Shown here in pieces: positions 7,256 to 17,251 of a stretch of 47,607 nucleotides of DNA; the first letter of the stretch is position 1; the number at the start of each line of letters is the position of its first letter. The notes below the pieces were generated by a model. That model did no database searches. It was not told the origin of the DNA and was given only the letters and a program-made list of their open reading frames with translations. The stretch is taken from contig CAXORL010000009.1 of NCBI GenBank assembly GCA_964211495.1, forward strand, positions 1 to 47,607, written 5' to 3'. Origin of the DNA: Faucicola osloensis_B. GTDB lineage: Bacteria; Pseudomonadota; Gammaproteobacteria; Pseudomonadales; Moraxellaceae. Made by a program: the position numbers and the translations under genes.

Positions 7256-8899
7256 CTATCTTAATGAGCTCAAAAACGCATCATCCACACTCCAAAACAT
7301 CGGTAAATTTACCATTGTCTCATGCGTGGTAAAATCAGCAATACGCGCTCGCACATTGTCCTTGACCCGAGCAAGACTGATTTGGCGATTTTGCTTGAGA
7401 GCCTTTTCTACAAAGCTTTGCAAAGCATAAAGCGTCGTCGTATCAAGGCTATCACTTGCTTCCATGCTAATGATGATTTTTTGAATATTTCTTTGCTTAG
7501 CAAGGCTGATGATATTGTCAAAAATACGCTCTGCATTGGCAAAAAATATCGGCTCTTCAGGGCGGACAATAAGCATGTTTTTGGCTACAATGGCATTCGG
7601 ATGCAAAGTGATGTCAACAAAATCATGGCTGTCGGGTAATTGACCTAGCTCACTCATCAACGGTTTGGAAAATTGATACATTGCCAACAGTAGCGAGACT
7701 CCCACCGATACTGTCATCCCAAATAACACTCCAAAAAAAAGCACCGTCAGTACACACATAATCGCAAGCCAAGCATCTGCCCCTAATTTTATCCCCTTTA
7801 AAATATCTTTGGGAAACAAATGTCTGGATAAAATCCCAAGCACCACCGCTGCCAAAACAGGTATCGGAATCTGTGACAAGCCAGTACGCCCAAACAATAG
7901 CAGCAATGCCAAACTAATCGCCGTAATCATCCCTGCCCATTTACTTGCCGCCCCTGCTGTCAAGCTTGCATTCGACGCAGAAAAACCAGCACCCACAGGC
8001 AGAGCCATTGCCGCCCCTGACAGCATATTGGCGAGACCCAAAGCCACCAATTCTCGGTTGGGATTGACTTGTTCACCTGTTTGGCTAGATAGCATCTGCA
8101 CCGATTCCCACGATTCAGCAAAAATAATCAATAATAACGCTGGTGCAAGTTGGCATACCGAAATCCACTGCTGGGCTGTCAGTTGTGGGAAATGAATGCC
8201 CAAATTGCTCAATGGAATCACCCCTACTAATTTTACCGTATCTGAAATGCCTAACAGCCCCACAAACACTGTACCACCCACCAACACCACCAATGAACTC
8301 GGTAAATATTTTATTTTTAACCGATTTAGGATTAACCACACCACCAAGGCTGTCACGCCTATCGCCGTACTTGTGATATTGAGGGTAAAAAATTTATGGA
8401 AAAGCTCAAGCAATAAGTTAAAAAAATTCGACTGAGTGGTCTCAATACCTAGTAAATGCGGTAATTGCTTGAGCATAATGGTAATCGCCAAACTCCAAGC
8501 AAAACCTTGCATCACAGGGCGAGAAATATACGAGCCAATAAATCCAACTTTGAGCAACCCTGCCACGATAAACATCAGTCCTGCCACCAACATCAAAGCA
8601 AATCCCATATCACTATTCACAGCGGCTGCAGACGTAAAAATCACAGCAGCCGATGATGTCGGTGATACAATCGCTTGTCGACTTGATCCAATAATGGCAT
8701 ACACACTCAAACCAATCAGACAACCCAACAGTGCGTGAATAGGTGGCAAACCTGCAATACCAGCATATGCCACCGACTCAGGAAGCAATATCCCTGCCAA
8801 AGACAGTCCTGCCAATACATCACTCAAATTTGGCATTCCCCATAAATGATTTATATAGTTATGCTGACTAGCTTCAAGCGTCTTGATATTGATTGCCAT
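7256..8899 (-). CDS. SulP-family inorganic anion transporter with STAS domain
   Basis: A 547-residue inner-membrane protein of the SulP/SLC26 family, which moves sulfate, bicarbonate or related anions. The N-terminal two thirds hold ten or more hydrophobic segments with the family hallmarks DVLAGLSLAGILLPESVAYA and GLPPIHALLGCLIG; the cytoplasmic STAS domain occupies about residues 435-540 (MLIVRPEEPIFFANAERIF). A bacterial SulP is usually 480-580 residues, so this is complete. It stands alone between debris at 7248 and the decayed IS1 at 8951. The actual anion cannot be read from the sequence. The start at 8899 has only a weak AGATG upstream. Confidence 0.9.
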   Translation of the reverse strand: MAINIKTLEASQHNYINHLWGMPNLSDVLAGLSLAGILLPESVAYAGIAGLPPIHALLGCLIGLSVYAIIGSSRQAIVSPTSSAAVIFTSAAAVNSDMGFALMLVAGLMFIVAGLLKVGFIGSYISRPVMQGFAWSLAITIMLKQLPHLLGIETTQSNFFNLLLELFHKFFTLNITSTAIGVTALVVWLILNRLKIKYLPSSLVVLVGGTVFVGLLGISDTVKLVGVIPLSNLGIHFPQLTAQQWISVCQLAPALLLIIFAESWESVQMLSSQTGEQVNPNRELVALGLANMLSGAAMALPVGAGFSASNASLTAGAASKWAGMITAISLALLLLFGRTGLSQIPIPVLAAVVLGILSRHLFPKDILKGIKLGADAWLAIMCVLTVLFFGVLFGMTVSVGVSLLLAMYQFSKPLMSELGQLPDSHDFVDITLHPNAIVAKNMLIVRPEEPIFFANAERIFDNIISLAKQRNIQKIIISMEASDSLDTTTLYALQSFVEKALKQNRQISLARVKDNVRARIADFTTHETMVNLPMFWSVDDAFLSSLR

Positions 8900-8950
8900 G
8901 CGTTATCATCTTTTTGTGGTGGTATGATGTAATAGGTATTTAAATCTTGG

Positions 8951-9745
8951 GTAGTGCATCAAAAAGTATGCTGTAAAAAAAACAGGCTGAGAATTGATAA
9001 TATAGTGAAATGCAAATAACACTATATATCAACTGCCCAGCCTGTCTAAGGGACAGTATAAGGAAAAACGGCATAAAAAGCGATGGCAAACAAAACTACC
9101 AATGCAAAGACTGTGGTAGGCAATTTGTTGGAGACCATGCTTTAAGCTACCGTGGTTGTCACTCCCAAAAGGATAGCAAAATACGTCAATTAATGATACG
9201 AGGTAGTAAGATAAGAGACATTGCTTGCATTAAAAAAATCAGCCAAGGAAAGTATTAGCTGCTTTGGGAAAATGCAATTACCAATTGATACTAAAGCAAA
9301 GTCACTATGAGCAACTAGAAGTAGATGAGCTTTGGACGTTCGTTGATAAAAGTGGGTAAAAAGAGCAACAAACAATGGCTGATTTATGCTTATCACCGTC
9401 AAACAGGCGAAATTATTGCCTATGTGTGGGAATCCGAGACCTCAAAACAGTTAGACGACTAAGAGCAAAGCTTAAAAAACTGGGCGTAACTTGTGCGGTT
9501 ATTGCCAGTGATACATGGGATAGTTTCGTTACTCGTTTCAAAGGCTTTACTCAAAAGATTGGTAAGTTTTTTGCAGTAGGCATTGAATGTAATAATTGCC
9601 ACATTCGGCATAGGATAAAACGAGCATTTAGGCGAAGTTGTAACTTTTCCAAAAATCTTGAAAATGACTATAAAGCCTTTGATTTAACGTTCTTTTACAT
9701 TAATAATGGGTATGTTTGATGTCAGCATACTTTTTGATGCACTAC
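8951..9745. mobile_element. degenerate IS1-family insertion sequence
   Basis: The ends are a perfect 23-bp inverted repeat starting GTAGTGCATCAAAAAGTATG (8951-8973 and 9723-9745). The 795-bp interior encodes a broken IS1 transposase. There is no 8-9 bp direct repeat (AAATCTTGG on the left, CCCTTAGCG on the right), so it is either old or its flanks have been rearranged. Its right end directly abuts a Tn3-type 38-bp end. Confidence 0.85.
9010..9719 (+). pseudogene. IS1-family transposase (InsA/InsB), frameshifted
   Basis: The first part (9010-9258) is InsA-like: a zinc ribbon with CPACLRDS and YQCKDCGRQFVGDH, followed by the helix-turn-helix RGSKIRDIACIKKIS. InsB follows as pieces in shifting frames: LEVDELWTFVDK, then SNKQWLIYAYHRQTGEIIAY, then DLKTVRRLRAKLKKLGV through NLENDYKAFDLTF. 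Normal IS1 needs one programmed frameshift near the InsA end; an A-run at 9233-9239 could serve. At least two further shifts, near 9350 and 9430, are not programmed and would stop translation. It is therefore inactive. Confidence 0.85.
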
Positions 9746-9747
9746 CC

Positions 9748-9785
9748 CTTAGCGTACTATTTTCTCCGAATTCTGCGGTAACCCC
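9748..9785. repeat. orphan Tn3-type 38-bp end (right-facing outside)
   Basis: Read on the minus strand it starts GGGGTTACCGCAGAATTCGG and ends AGTACGCTAAG. It is closest to the copy at 28207-28244 (both carry GAATTCGGAG). With the oppositely oriented end at 17923 it brackets the two-component/NRPS block at 9886-17890. Confidence 0.65.
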
Positions 9786-9885
9786 AAATATTTCTCTGCG
9801 TTTTTTTTCAGTATACATCAGTTGAAGTATTGAATCATTTGGCATAAAGTGTTTCGCAATTTTAATAAAAATCATAGGCGAAATC

Positions 9886-10554
9886 ATGAGGATTTTATTG
9901 GCAGAAGATGACGGGCGTATCGGTCAAGCCTTGCAAGGAGCATTTGAGGTACATGGCGATGCCATCGACTGGGTCAAAGACGGTAAGCAAGCCCATCATG
10001 CAATAGCGACCAATAACTATGAAGTACTATTGCTAGATGTGAACATGCCGTACGAAGACGGGCTTAGCCTGATTAGTGTGGCTCGCAGACAGGCGTACGC
10101 CAAAGATTTATCCATCATCATAATAACTGCCAATGACAATGTCAAAGAGCGGGTGCAAGCGTTGGATTTAGGGGCGGATGATTATTTGGTCAAACCGTTT
10201 GATTTGAGCGAGTTGCTCGCCCGTATTCGAGCGGTCAAACGCCGTCAGCTTGGCTACCAGTGCAATCAACTCAGTAATGACGTTTTGATCCTAGATTTGG
10301 ACAGCCGTCAAGTGCAGTATCAAGGCGAATGGAAATACTTAAGCAACCGTGAATATGCGGTATTATACGCCTTAATGAGCCATGCAGGTGCAGTACAGTC
10401 ACGCCAAGCGTTAGAAGAGAAAATCTACTCATGGGATAGCGAAATTGAAAGCAATGTAATTGAATTTATCATTCATTCGTTACGCAAAAAACTGGGCAGC
10501 GATGTTATCAAAAACATCCGTGGCTTGGGTTGGTTTGTGGATAAAAAATCTTGA
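9886..10554 (+). CDS. OmpR-family response regulator
   Basis: A 222-residue response regulator: receiver domain (1-115) with acidic pocket LAEDD, phospho-acceptor Asp51 in LLLDVNMP, and VKPFD near the domain end; then an OmpR/PhoB winged helix with LSNREYAVLYALMSHAG and RGLGWFV. The pattern and length fit the QseB/PmrA/TctD group. AGGCG precedes the ATG. The stop overlaps the start of the kinase by one base (TGATG), so the two form a standard coupled pair. The genes downstream (DUF3761 protein, NRPS) are the most obvious targets by position, but no operator repeat was identified. Confidence 0.92.
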   Translation: MRILLAEDDGRIGQALQGAFEVHGDAIDWVKDGKQAHHAIATNNYEVLLLDVNMPYEDGLSLISVARRQAYAKDLSIIIITANDNVKERVQALDLGADDYLVKPFDLSELLARIRAVKRRQLGYQCNQLSNDVLILDLDSRQVQYQGEWKYLSNREYAVLYALMSHAGAVQSRQALEEKIYSWDSEIESNVIEFIIHSLRKKLGSDVIKNIRGLGWFVDKKS

Positions 10555-12155
10555 TGCTCACGGCTCCGCCCCAACCCAGCCCCTCTCACCGGGCAGCCAA
10601 GTATCAACATTCGCTGCAATGGCGATTGATTGTGACTGTGACCAGTGTGGTGTTGTTATTTATTAGCTGTGTCGCAGGGTTTAGCGCGTGGCAAGGCTAC
10701 AAACAAGCCCAAAAGCTACAAGACATGAAACTAGCAAGCCTTGTCAGCCTCGCCAAAAGCCATGATTTGACCTTTGAGCGAAATCAGGTCAATGTAGATT
10801 ACGATTTACCCACTCAAGTGATAAACACCGCCGACCAACCCCCCGTCAACGTCGATATTCTTAACATCGACAACGCCGCAAACCAAACCCTGATTTTTTG
10901 GCTTAGCGATAAACGCCTAGCAAACTACTTTGATGCCAACACTTTGGCAAGGCTGTCACATAAAGCCGATGGTCTGTACGACATTGTAGGTAATACAGGT
11001 CAATGGCGCGTGTATTTATTCACCGCAGACCCCAAAAATACCGACAACAATCAACTCACCACTCGGCTTTTGGTTGCCGAGAATTCAAACATTCGTCATA
11101 CCTTAGCATGGCAAAGTGCCAAACAGATGACTTTGCCTTTATTATTATTAATTCCACTATTGGTATTGGTACTGGTTTTGACCATTAATCAGCTATTTTT
11201 ACCGCTGCGGACGGTGACAGAGATTTTGCAACACTCTAGTGTGTCACCCACTCGCTTTGCAACCGCTCAGCCCCAAGATTTAAGCTTACTGATTAGTGAT
11301 GAGTTGGTGCAAGATTTACCCAGTGAAATTCAGCCGTTCTTACGTCTAATTCAACAGCAAATCAAAGATTTGACGACCACCATGGCGATGAACCAACGCT
11401 TTGTGGCCAATGCCTCGCATCAGCTTCGTACGCCCATGACAGCAGTACTACTACAAGCCGAACAACTCAAATATCTCACAGTAGGCACAACTGATTATCA
11501 AACACGAGTGGATGAATTACTTGAGAGTATCAAACGTAATAATCATCTGATGAATCAGCTATTGTTATTGGCAAAAACCGAACAATTTCAATCCCCTGCT
11601 ATCATTAGCAGCTATTCGACCACGCAAGTTATATCGCAGTTGCTCATAGACTACTATCCAATTGCCGAAAAAAAACATATCAGCTTAGGTGTGGATGACT
11701 TGCTTGATGTGCAACTGCCTATCAATGAATTAGGCTTTAAATTGATTGTGCAAAATTTGCTAGAAAATGCCATCAAATACACACCCAATGATGGCAAGGT
11801 GGATATAAGCCTGACCCAAACTAATTTACTCAATGTCAACAGTCAAATCCAACACTCCACCATAACGTTAACTGTCCAAGATACAGGGCAAGGCATTGAT
11901 GAAGCTGAGCTGAGCAAGGTGTTAGAGCCGTTTTATCAAGCCCACGCTAATTTACCATCTCAGCAATCGGCTGATCCCAGTAATCCTAGTGGCTTTGGCT
12001 TGGGGTTGTCAATTGTGAGTAACTTGGTCAACCATTCAGGCGGCAGTTTTCGCTTATCAAATCGCTATGACAGCCAACGCCATACCATACAAGGGTTAAA
12101 TGCGTATGTCAGTTGGGATATCACGCAAGAAGCCCCAAGACTTGAGCAAAAATAA
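10554..12155 (+). CDS. membrane sensor histidine kinase
   Basis: A 533-residue kinase partner of the preceding regulator. First membrane helix about residues 25-46 (LIVTVTSVVLLFISC), a periplasmic sensor of about 140 residues, second helix around 193-212 (LLLLIPLLVLVLVL), then HisKA with the phospho-accepting His289 (NASHQLRTPMTA) and a HATPase domain with the N box ENAIKYTP, G1 DTGQGID and G2 GFGLGLSIV. All catalytic boxes are intact. The periplasmic domain resembles the QseC/TctE sensor N-terminal type, whose signals include cations and small organic acids; the ligand here is unknown. The ATG at 10554 is preferred over the TTG three bases earlier. Confidence 0.9.
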   Translation: MLTAPPQPSPSHRAAKYQHSLQWRLIVTVTSVVLLFISCVAGFSAWQGYKQAQKLQDMKLASLVSLAKSHDLTFERNQVNVDYDLPTQVINTADQPPVNVDILNIDNAANQTLIFWLSDKRLANYFDANTLARLSHKADGLYDIVGNTGQWRVYLFTADPKNTDNNQLTTRLLVAENSNIRHTLAWQSAKQMTLPLLLLIPLLVLVLVLTINQLFLPLRTVTEILQHSSVSPTRFATAQPQDLSLLISDELVQDLPSEIQPFLRLIQQQIKDLTTTMAMNQRFVANASHQLRTPMTAVLLQAEQLKYLTVGTTDYQTRVDELLESIKRNNHLMNQLLLLAKTEQFQSPAIISSYSTTQVISQLLIDYYPIAEKKHISLGVDDLLDVQLPINELGFKLIVQNLLENAIKYTPNDGKVDISLTQTNLLNVNSQIQHSTITLTVQDTGQGIDEAELSKVLEPFYQAHANLPSQQSADPSNPSGFGLGLSIVSNLVNHSGGSFRLSNRYDSQRHTIQGLNAYVSWDITQEAPRLEQK

Positions 12156-12313
12156 TTACATTGCAATAACAATTCGACGGTTTTCAGCCCATTTTTGCTA
12201 AGTAAACGCTAAGTCAAAACACTGGATAATGACCCCACCAAATATAGCAATGCTCACAATGAGCAAGCTTATTTGCCGACACATTAGCCCTTTATCTTGT
12301 AAGGAGTTTTGAA

Positions 12314-12637
12314 ATGAAAATCGCTCAAATTATTGCTTTATCTGCTGCAACGGCTATTGCCTCTGTTAGCTTCGCTGCCACGACCACACAACCGGCCGTG
12401 CCTGCATCAAAAACTACCACAGCGGTGAAAACCACTCCAGCCACCACTGTAGCGACCAAAGCCCAAACCACCACCATTAAATCGGTCTCTAAAGCGACCA
12501 AAACCGTACCTACTAGCAAAACCACAGTTGTGACAAAAAAAGTGACCACCTCAGGGTTTAAATGTAAAGATGGCTCAATCTCAAAAGCTAAGTCAACCCG
12601 TGGTGCTTGTTCAGGTCATGGCGGTATCGCTAAATAA
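12314..12637 (+). CDS. secreted DUF3761-type protein with Lys/Thr/Ala-rich linker
   Basis: A 107-residue exported protein. A Sec signal peptide (MKIAQIIALSAATAIASVSF with cleavage near AFAA/SFAA) is followed by a low-complexity Thr/Lys/Val/Ala-rich stretch of about 55 residues with high positive charge, and a compact tail FKCKDGSISKAKSTRGACSG then HGG. The two cysteines and CKDG...GACSxHGG fit DUF3761. AAGGAG stands eight bases before the ATG. It lies 160 bases after the kinase and ends with its own terminator at 12690. It may be a periplasmic or extracellular target of the two-component system. The function of the domain family is not established. Confidence 0.75.
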   Translation: MKIAQIIALSAATAIASVSFAATTTQPAVPASKTTTAVKTTPATTVATKAQTTTIKSVSKATKTVPTSKTTVVTKKVTTSGFKCKDGSISKAKSTRGACSGHGGIAK

Positions 12638-12689
12638 TAGCAGTTTCGTTCTCTAATAATAACAAAAACTCGCTTTAGATATTCTCCTT

Positions 12690-12716
12690 ACGACTGGTTT
12701 TGCCAGTCGTTTTTAT
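12690..12716 (+). terminator. Rho-independent terminator
   Basis: Stem ACGACTGG and CCAGTCGT (8 bp, loop TTTTG) followed by TTTTTATTATT, 53 bases after the DUF3761 gene stop. It separates that gene from the NRPS transcript. Confidence 0.9.
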
Positions 12717-12870
12717 TATTTAACCTCATTGTTAACGCTATTGCCTTGAGAATCAGTGTTTCTCACTACCAAAAAGAATGCAAAACGCCTAGCTATTCGG
12801 CGGATAACCGTGACAGGGGTAACCAACTTAACTACCTAGTTTTTAAGCTAAAAATAGGGTTATTGCTAAA

Positions 12871-12899
12871 TTGACTATATTTCTATTGATCAATAACAT
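12871..12899 (+). promoter_or_regulatory. sigma-70-like promoter for the NRPS gene
   Basis: TTGACT at 12871-12876 and TAACAT at 12894-12899 with a 17-base spacer, 102 bases before the ATG at 13002. The -35 box matches five of six bases. The long untranslated leader has no obvious hairpin. The rest of 12717-13001 holds no gene. Confidence 0.5.
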
Positions 12900-13001
12900 T
12901 TACATAAAGTTACAATGGACATCTGTATGCTAATTTTAATCTAATCTCTGACCATTACCATGTCACCAAATTACTGATTTGCTTTAAATTTGGTACCTCT
13001 C

Positions 13002-16000
13002 ATGAATAATCCTGTTGTATCACCCTTCTCCCTTATACCCAACCCTAGCACTGACATCAGTCCAGCCCAACTTTCTATACCGCAAGTTGATAGCACGGTG
13101 TCTATCGTGCGTGGAGCTACAGTGCCGAGCTTTTTGCGAGATGAATGTCTTGCTGATATTTTTGAAGCTACAGCACATACTTACCCAGATCAAATAGCAT
13201 TGACTTTTGGTTGCAAAAGGCTGACGTACGCTGAGCTAAATACCCAAGCCGATTTGTTGGCGGATAGATTGCTTGCCAAAGGGGTAAAATCAGGGCAGTT
13301 GGTCGGGTTATGGCAAAATCGTGGCCTAGACTTGCTGATTAGTCAGCTTGCCATTACCAAAACGGGAGCGGGGTGGCTACCGATGGATGCTGATATTCCA
13401 CCAGAGCGGATTATGGTATGCCTAGAAGATGCGCATGCAGTAGGCTTGATTACCTCCGATGAGCTAAAACCTGTGGTGGCTGAGGTGTTGGCAAGTTTGC
13501 CAGTCGAGCTTTGGACAGTGGAGTCTTTGCGTGCCAGTATGCCAGACAAGCGCGACTATCCGCCACAAAACTGGCTACGCCGCGGGGCGGTCAGTATCCA
13601 TGACCCTGCATATGTCATCTATACCTCAGGCAGTACCGGCAAGCCCAAAGGGATTTTGCTGTCGCAAGGTAGTATCTGTCATTTTCTTCGGTCAGAAAAC
13701 GGACGGCTTGGCATCAATGCCAATGACAAAGTGTATCAAGGCTTTTCGGTGGCATTTGATATGTCATTTGAAGAAATTTGGATAAGTTATTTGGTCGGGG
13801 CAAGCCTATGGATAGCCCCAAAAGCCATTGTTGCCGACCCAGAAGCCTTGTATCAAGCGTTAAGTGACAATCAAATCACTGTGTTACACGCCGTACCGAC
13901 CTTGGTCGCTCTGTTGCCAGATGATGTGCCGAGCATTCGTATCATGAATTTGGGTGGTGAAATGTGCCCCGATGCAGTGGTTAGACGCTTTGCCAAACCT
14001 GAGAATGTCCCCAATCGCCAGCTGTTTAATACCTATGGACCGACTGAAGCGACTGTGTCAGCAAGCCTTGCTTTACTCAAGCCTAATGAACCTGTGACTA
14101 TCGGTATTCCACTGCCTAACTATGGCATGCTAGTTCGTGGGGAGAATGGCGAAATTTTGCCGATTGATACCACAGGTGAGTTGTGTATCTTTGGGCGTGC
14201 GGTGGCGTTGGGTTATTTGGGTCGTCCAGAGTTGACCGCCGAGAAATTTATCGACAATCCAGTCGCCAGTAATGACGATGAAAAAATTCTGTATCGTACG
14301 GGCGATTTGGCAAAAATTGATGCATTTGGCAATATCTTTATGTTTGGGCGTGCCGATGACCAAATCAAAATTCGGGGCTTTCGGGTCGAGTTGGGCGAAA
14401 TCGAATCGGCGTTGGTGGACATTGACAATATCGGCACATCAGCGGTGGTGCTACGTCCACTCAATGATGTAGACCAGCTAGTCGCCTTTGTGGTGGCGGA
14501 TGATGCCGATAAACAAGCATCGAGTGACGGCTATAGTCAGCAAGATTTACGCCATTTATTACGCCAACGCTTGCCAAGTTATATGATGCCTGCCCGTTTT
14601 GAATGGCTCACCGATAGCCAAGTGCCCCGCCTTGCCTCGGGTAAAATCGACCGCAAAGTGCTAAAAGCCATGCCACTTGCCGGCATTCAAAGTGAGATGC
14701 AAGGCGATGAGCCAGCCGATGAAGCCGAAACCCTATTGTTTGACAAACTAAGAACCTTGCTTGGGGTGCAACAAATCTCGTTAAAAGCCGATTTTTTCGA
14801 TGATTTGGGCGGACATTCGCTTTTAGTTGCTAAGTTAATTTCACAACTGCGCCAAGTGCCACAATTTAGTCATTTGACGATTGCAGATATTTATCAAGCT
14901 CGCACGGTGATAGGTATTGCCGATAAAATGCGGATAGCTACCTATGATAATCGTGGTTTACAAGGGGAGCATGCGAAAATCACTCGTTATTCGGCGAGCT
15001 TTAGCCAACGCTTGGTGGCGACTTTGGTACAGACCACGTATTTGCCTTTTATCATCATGTTACAAATCATGAAATGGCTTGCCCCATTTTTTGTGTACAA
15101 CTATTTTACAGGTAGTCCTGGCGACTCAATTTTGACAGCGATTGTATGGTCGCTATTAACCTTTTTGGCGGTGGAGTTACTCGGCTTTATGATGGCTATT
15201 GTCGGTAACCGTTTGCTGATTTCTGGAGTAACAGCAGGGCGGTATCCGCTATGGGGTAGCGTATATCTACGCTGGTGGCTGGCGGATAGATTGACTGACC
15301 TTGCACCCAGTTATCTGCTTGCAGGTTCAAGCTTGTATGTTAGCTACCTGCGAGCATTAGGGGCGAAAGTTGGTAACAATGTCAATATTGGCTCAATTAC
15401 CATTCGCAATCCGCATTTACTGAGCATTGGCAATAATGTGGATATCGGCAATGGAGTCAATCTTGACAATGCGTATGTTGAAAAAGGCTGGCTACATCTC
15501 GGGCAGATTGCGTTGGGAAATGATACCTATGTCGGCTCGTACTCGGTTCTAGAAGGCAACACCACCATGGCAGACGGCAGTTATTTAGATGGTTTAGCCG
15601 CTGTGGTAAGTGGTATGCAGTTGCCAGCCAATACCGCATGGCAAGGTGCTCCACTACAACCGACCAATAAGCCTGAGCCAATGCCAGCATCACAGCCGCA
15701 AAACATCGGTATGCGCTTACACTTGTATTATTTGCTAGGTATGGTGTTGGTTGCTTGTTTGTTTTATATGCCGATTTTCCCAACCTTCATTATGGTCGAT
15801 GCGTTCGATGAAAAGTTTGTGTTACCCTTCTTTCAAGCTGAAGGCTATCATTGGACGATGCTACGTTACTTTATCCTAGCCATTCCTGGAACTGCCATTA
15901 TGATATCCTTGACTGTTTTAGTGTCGGCGGCCATACGTTGGCTTGCCGTGCCAAAACTGCAAGCTGGTATGCACCCTGTGCATGGCAGTCTATATCGGCG

Positions 16001-17189
16001 TAAATGGCTCGCCAATTTGATTCAAGAGTCGAGCCTTCAGACACTGCATGGTATTTATGCAACCGTGTATGCCCCGTATTGGTATCGCTTGCTAGGGGCT
16101 AAAGTAGGTAAAAATGCCGAAATCTCAACTGCTATGGGGGTTGTACCCGATATGCTTACCTTGGGCGATGACAGCTTTATCGCCGATGCAGTGATGTTGG
16201 GTGATGAAGAGATCCGCCAAGGTTGGATGCACCTAAAGCCTACTGTTGTGGGTAGTCGCTCCTTTGTGGGTAATGGGGCATATGTCCCAGACGGTAGTCA
16301 AATCCCCGATGACGTGCTGATTGGTGTGCAATCTCGTGTGCCAACCAACGAACAAATGCAACAGGCTCATACGGGCAAGGCTATGAGTGATGAAGGACAA
16401 GGGCAGACCCCGCAAGGACAAACTTGGTTCGGTACGCCAGCAATTCGTCTACCCGCCCGTGAGACTATCATAGGCTATGACCCCAAACTCACCTTTGCCC
16501 CAAGTACTGCCCGCTTTATCAGCCGTGCGTTTATCGAAGGTTTGCGTATTGTGTTGCCGTTGTCTTTTATCATTGGTGTTGGTTATAGCATTGTTGAGTT
16601 GGTGCTAGATGTTGAAGAAAACTATGACACAGCCATGGCAATACTCGCTCTATTGGGCTGTGGCGTGCTATACGGACTTGGCAGTATCGTGTTTGTGGCA
16701 TTGCTCAAATGGCTGTTAGTCGGCAAATACCGCCCACGTTCTGCTCCGATGTGGACACTATTTGTGTGGCTATCTGAAGCCATTACCAGCCTATATGAAG
16801 CCATCGTCATCCCGAGTATCAACAACTATCTGCGGGGTACAGTGTATTTGCCTTGGGTAATGCGATTATTCGGGGCAAAAATCGGCAGACGGGCATGGCT
16901 CGATAGCACCGACATGACCGAGTTTGACTGCGTGACCTTGGGCGATGACTGTGAACTCAACAACCACACAGGACCCCAAACACACCTGTTTGAAGACCGT
17001 ATCATGAAAATCGGTACAGTTAAACTGGGCAATGGCATCACTGTCCGCTCTCGTAGTACTGTTCTATACGACACCCAAATTCATGATAATGTTATCATCG
17101 AGCCGATGACTTTAGTGATGAAAGGCGAGGAACTACCCTCCGATAGTATTTGGAGTGGCTCACCTGCGGTATCTGTAAGCAAACAATAA
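13002..17189 (+). CDS. Pls/PosA-family membrane non-ribosomal peptide synthetase
   Basis: A 1395-residue single-module NRPS of the poly-amino-acid synthetase type. Adenylation domain (about 30-555) with core motifs VIYTSGSTGKPKG, NTYGPTEATV, YRTGDLA and SGKIDRKVL; a carrier domain near 585-650 whose phosphopantetheine serine is in DLGGHSLL. Instead of a condensation domain there is a roughly 730-residue C-terminal half with about six membrane helices separating three soluble, hexapeptide-repeat-like domains (for example GNNVDIGNGVNLDNA). That architecture is known from epsilon-poly-L-lysine synthetase (Pls) and PosA, where the C-terminal domains join free amino acids iteratively at the membrane. 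The amino acid used cannot be read safely. The ATG at 13002 replaces an upstream TTG. A phosphopantetheinyl transferase gene follows. Confidence 0.85.
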   Translation: MNNPVVSPFSLIPNPSTDISPAQLSIPQVDSTVSIVRGATVPSFLRDECLADIFEATAHTYPDQIALTFGCKRLTYAELNTQADLLADRLLAKGVKSGQLVGLWQNRGLDLLISQLAITKTGAGWLPMDADIPPERIMVCLEDAHAVGLITSDELKPVVAEVLASLPVELWTVESLRASMPDKRDYPPQNWLRRGAVSIHDPAYVIYTSGSTGKPKGILLSQGSICHFLRSENGRLGINANDKVYQGFSVAFDMSFEEIWISYLVGASLWIAPKAIVADPEALYQALSDNQITVLHAVPTLVALLPDDVPSIRIMNLGGEMCPDAVVRRFAKPENVPNRQLFNTYGPTEATVSASLALLKPNEPVTIGIPLPNYGMLVRGENGEILPIDTTGELCIFGRAVALGYLGRPELTAEKFIDNPVASNDDEKILYRTGDLAKIDAFGNIFMFGRADDQIKIRGFRVELGEIESALVDIDNIGTSAVVLRPLNDVDQLVAFVVADDADKQASSDGYSQQDLRHLLRQRLPSYMMPARFEWLTDSQVPRLASGKIDRKVLKAMPLAGIQSEMQGDEPADEAETLLFDKLRTLLGVQQISLKADFFDDLGGHSLLVAKLISQLRQVPQFSHLTIADIYQARTVIGIADKMRIATYDNRGLQGEHAKITRYSASFSQRLVATLVQTTYLPFIIMLQIMKWLAPFFVYNYFTGSPGDSILTAIVWSLLTFLAVELLGFMMAIVGNRLLISGVTAGRYPLWGSVYLRWWLADRLTDLAPSYLLAGSSLYVSYLRALGAKVGNNVNIGSITIRNPHLLSIGNNVDIGNGVNLDNAYVEKGWLHLGQIALGNDTYVGSYSVLEGNTTMADGSYLDGLAAVVSGMQLPANTAWQGAPLQPTNKPEPMPASQPQNIGMRLHLYYLLGMVLVACLFYMPIFPTFIMVDAFDEKFVLPFFQAEGYHWTMLRYFILAIPGTAIMISLTVLVSAAIRWLAVPKLQAGMHPVHGSLYRRKWLANLIQESSLQTLHGIYATVYAPYWYRLLGAKVGKNAEISTAMGVVPDMLTLGDDSFIADAVMLGDEEIRQGWMHLKPTVVGSRSFVGNGAYVPDGSQIPDDVLIGVQSRVPTNEQMQQAHTGKAMSDEGQGQTPQGQTWFGTPAIRLPARETIIGYDPKLTFAPSTARFISRAFIEGLRIVLPLSFIIGVGYSIVELVLDVEENYDTAMAILALLGCGVLYGLGSIVFVALLKWLLVGKYRPRSAPMWTLFVWLSEAITSLYEAIVIPSINNYLRGTVYLPWVMRLFGAKIGRRAWLDSTDMTEFDCVTLGDDCELNNHTGPQTHLFEDRIMKIGTVKLGNGITVRSRSTVLYDTQIHDNVIIEPMTLVMKGEELPSDSIWSGSPAVSVSKQ

Positions 17190-17251
17190 TTAAGATTGAA
17201 AATTATCGTTCTTTTTATAGCCTAATGGTAATAATGAAGGGAAAAACCGCC

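Noticed and set aside
8143..8738. several plus-strand open frames of 60-130 codons opposite the SulP gene
   Set aside because: They are antisense shadows of the transporter with Pro/Asn-rich nonsense composition and no start signals.
12230..12313. hairpin TGCTCACAATGAGCA after the kinase gene as terminator
   Set aside because: The stem is only 5-6 bp and there is no T run; it may be incidental.
15457..15783. 108-codon minus-strand frame inside the NRPS gene
   Set aside because: Antisense shadow; no family pattern, no ribosome binding site.
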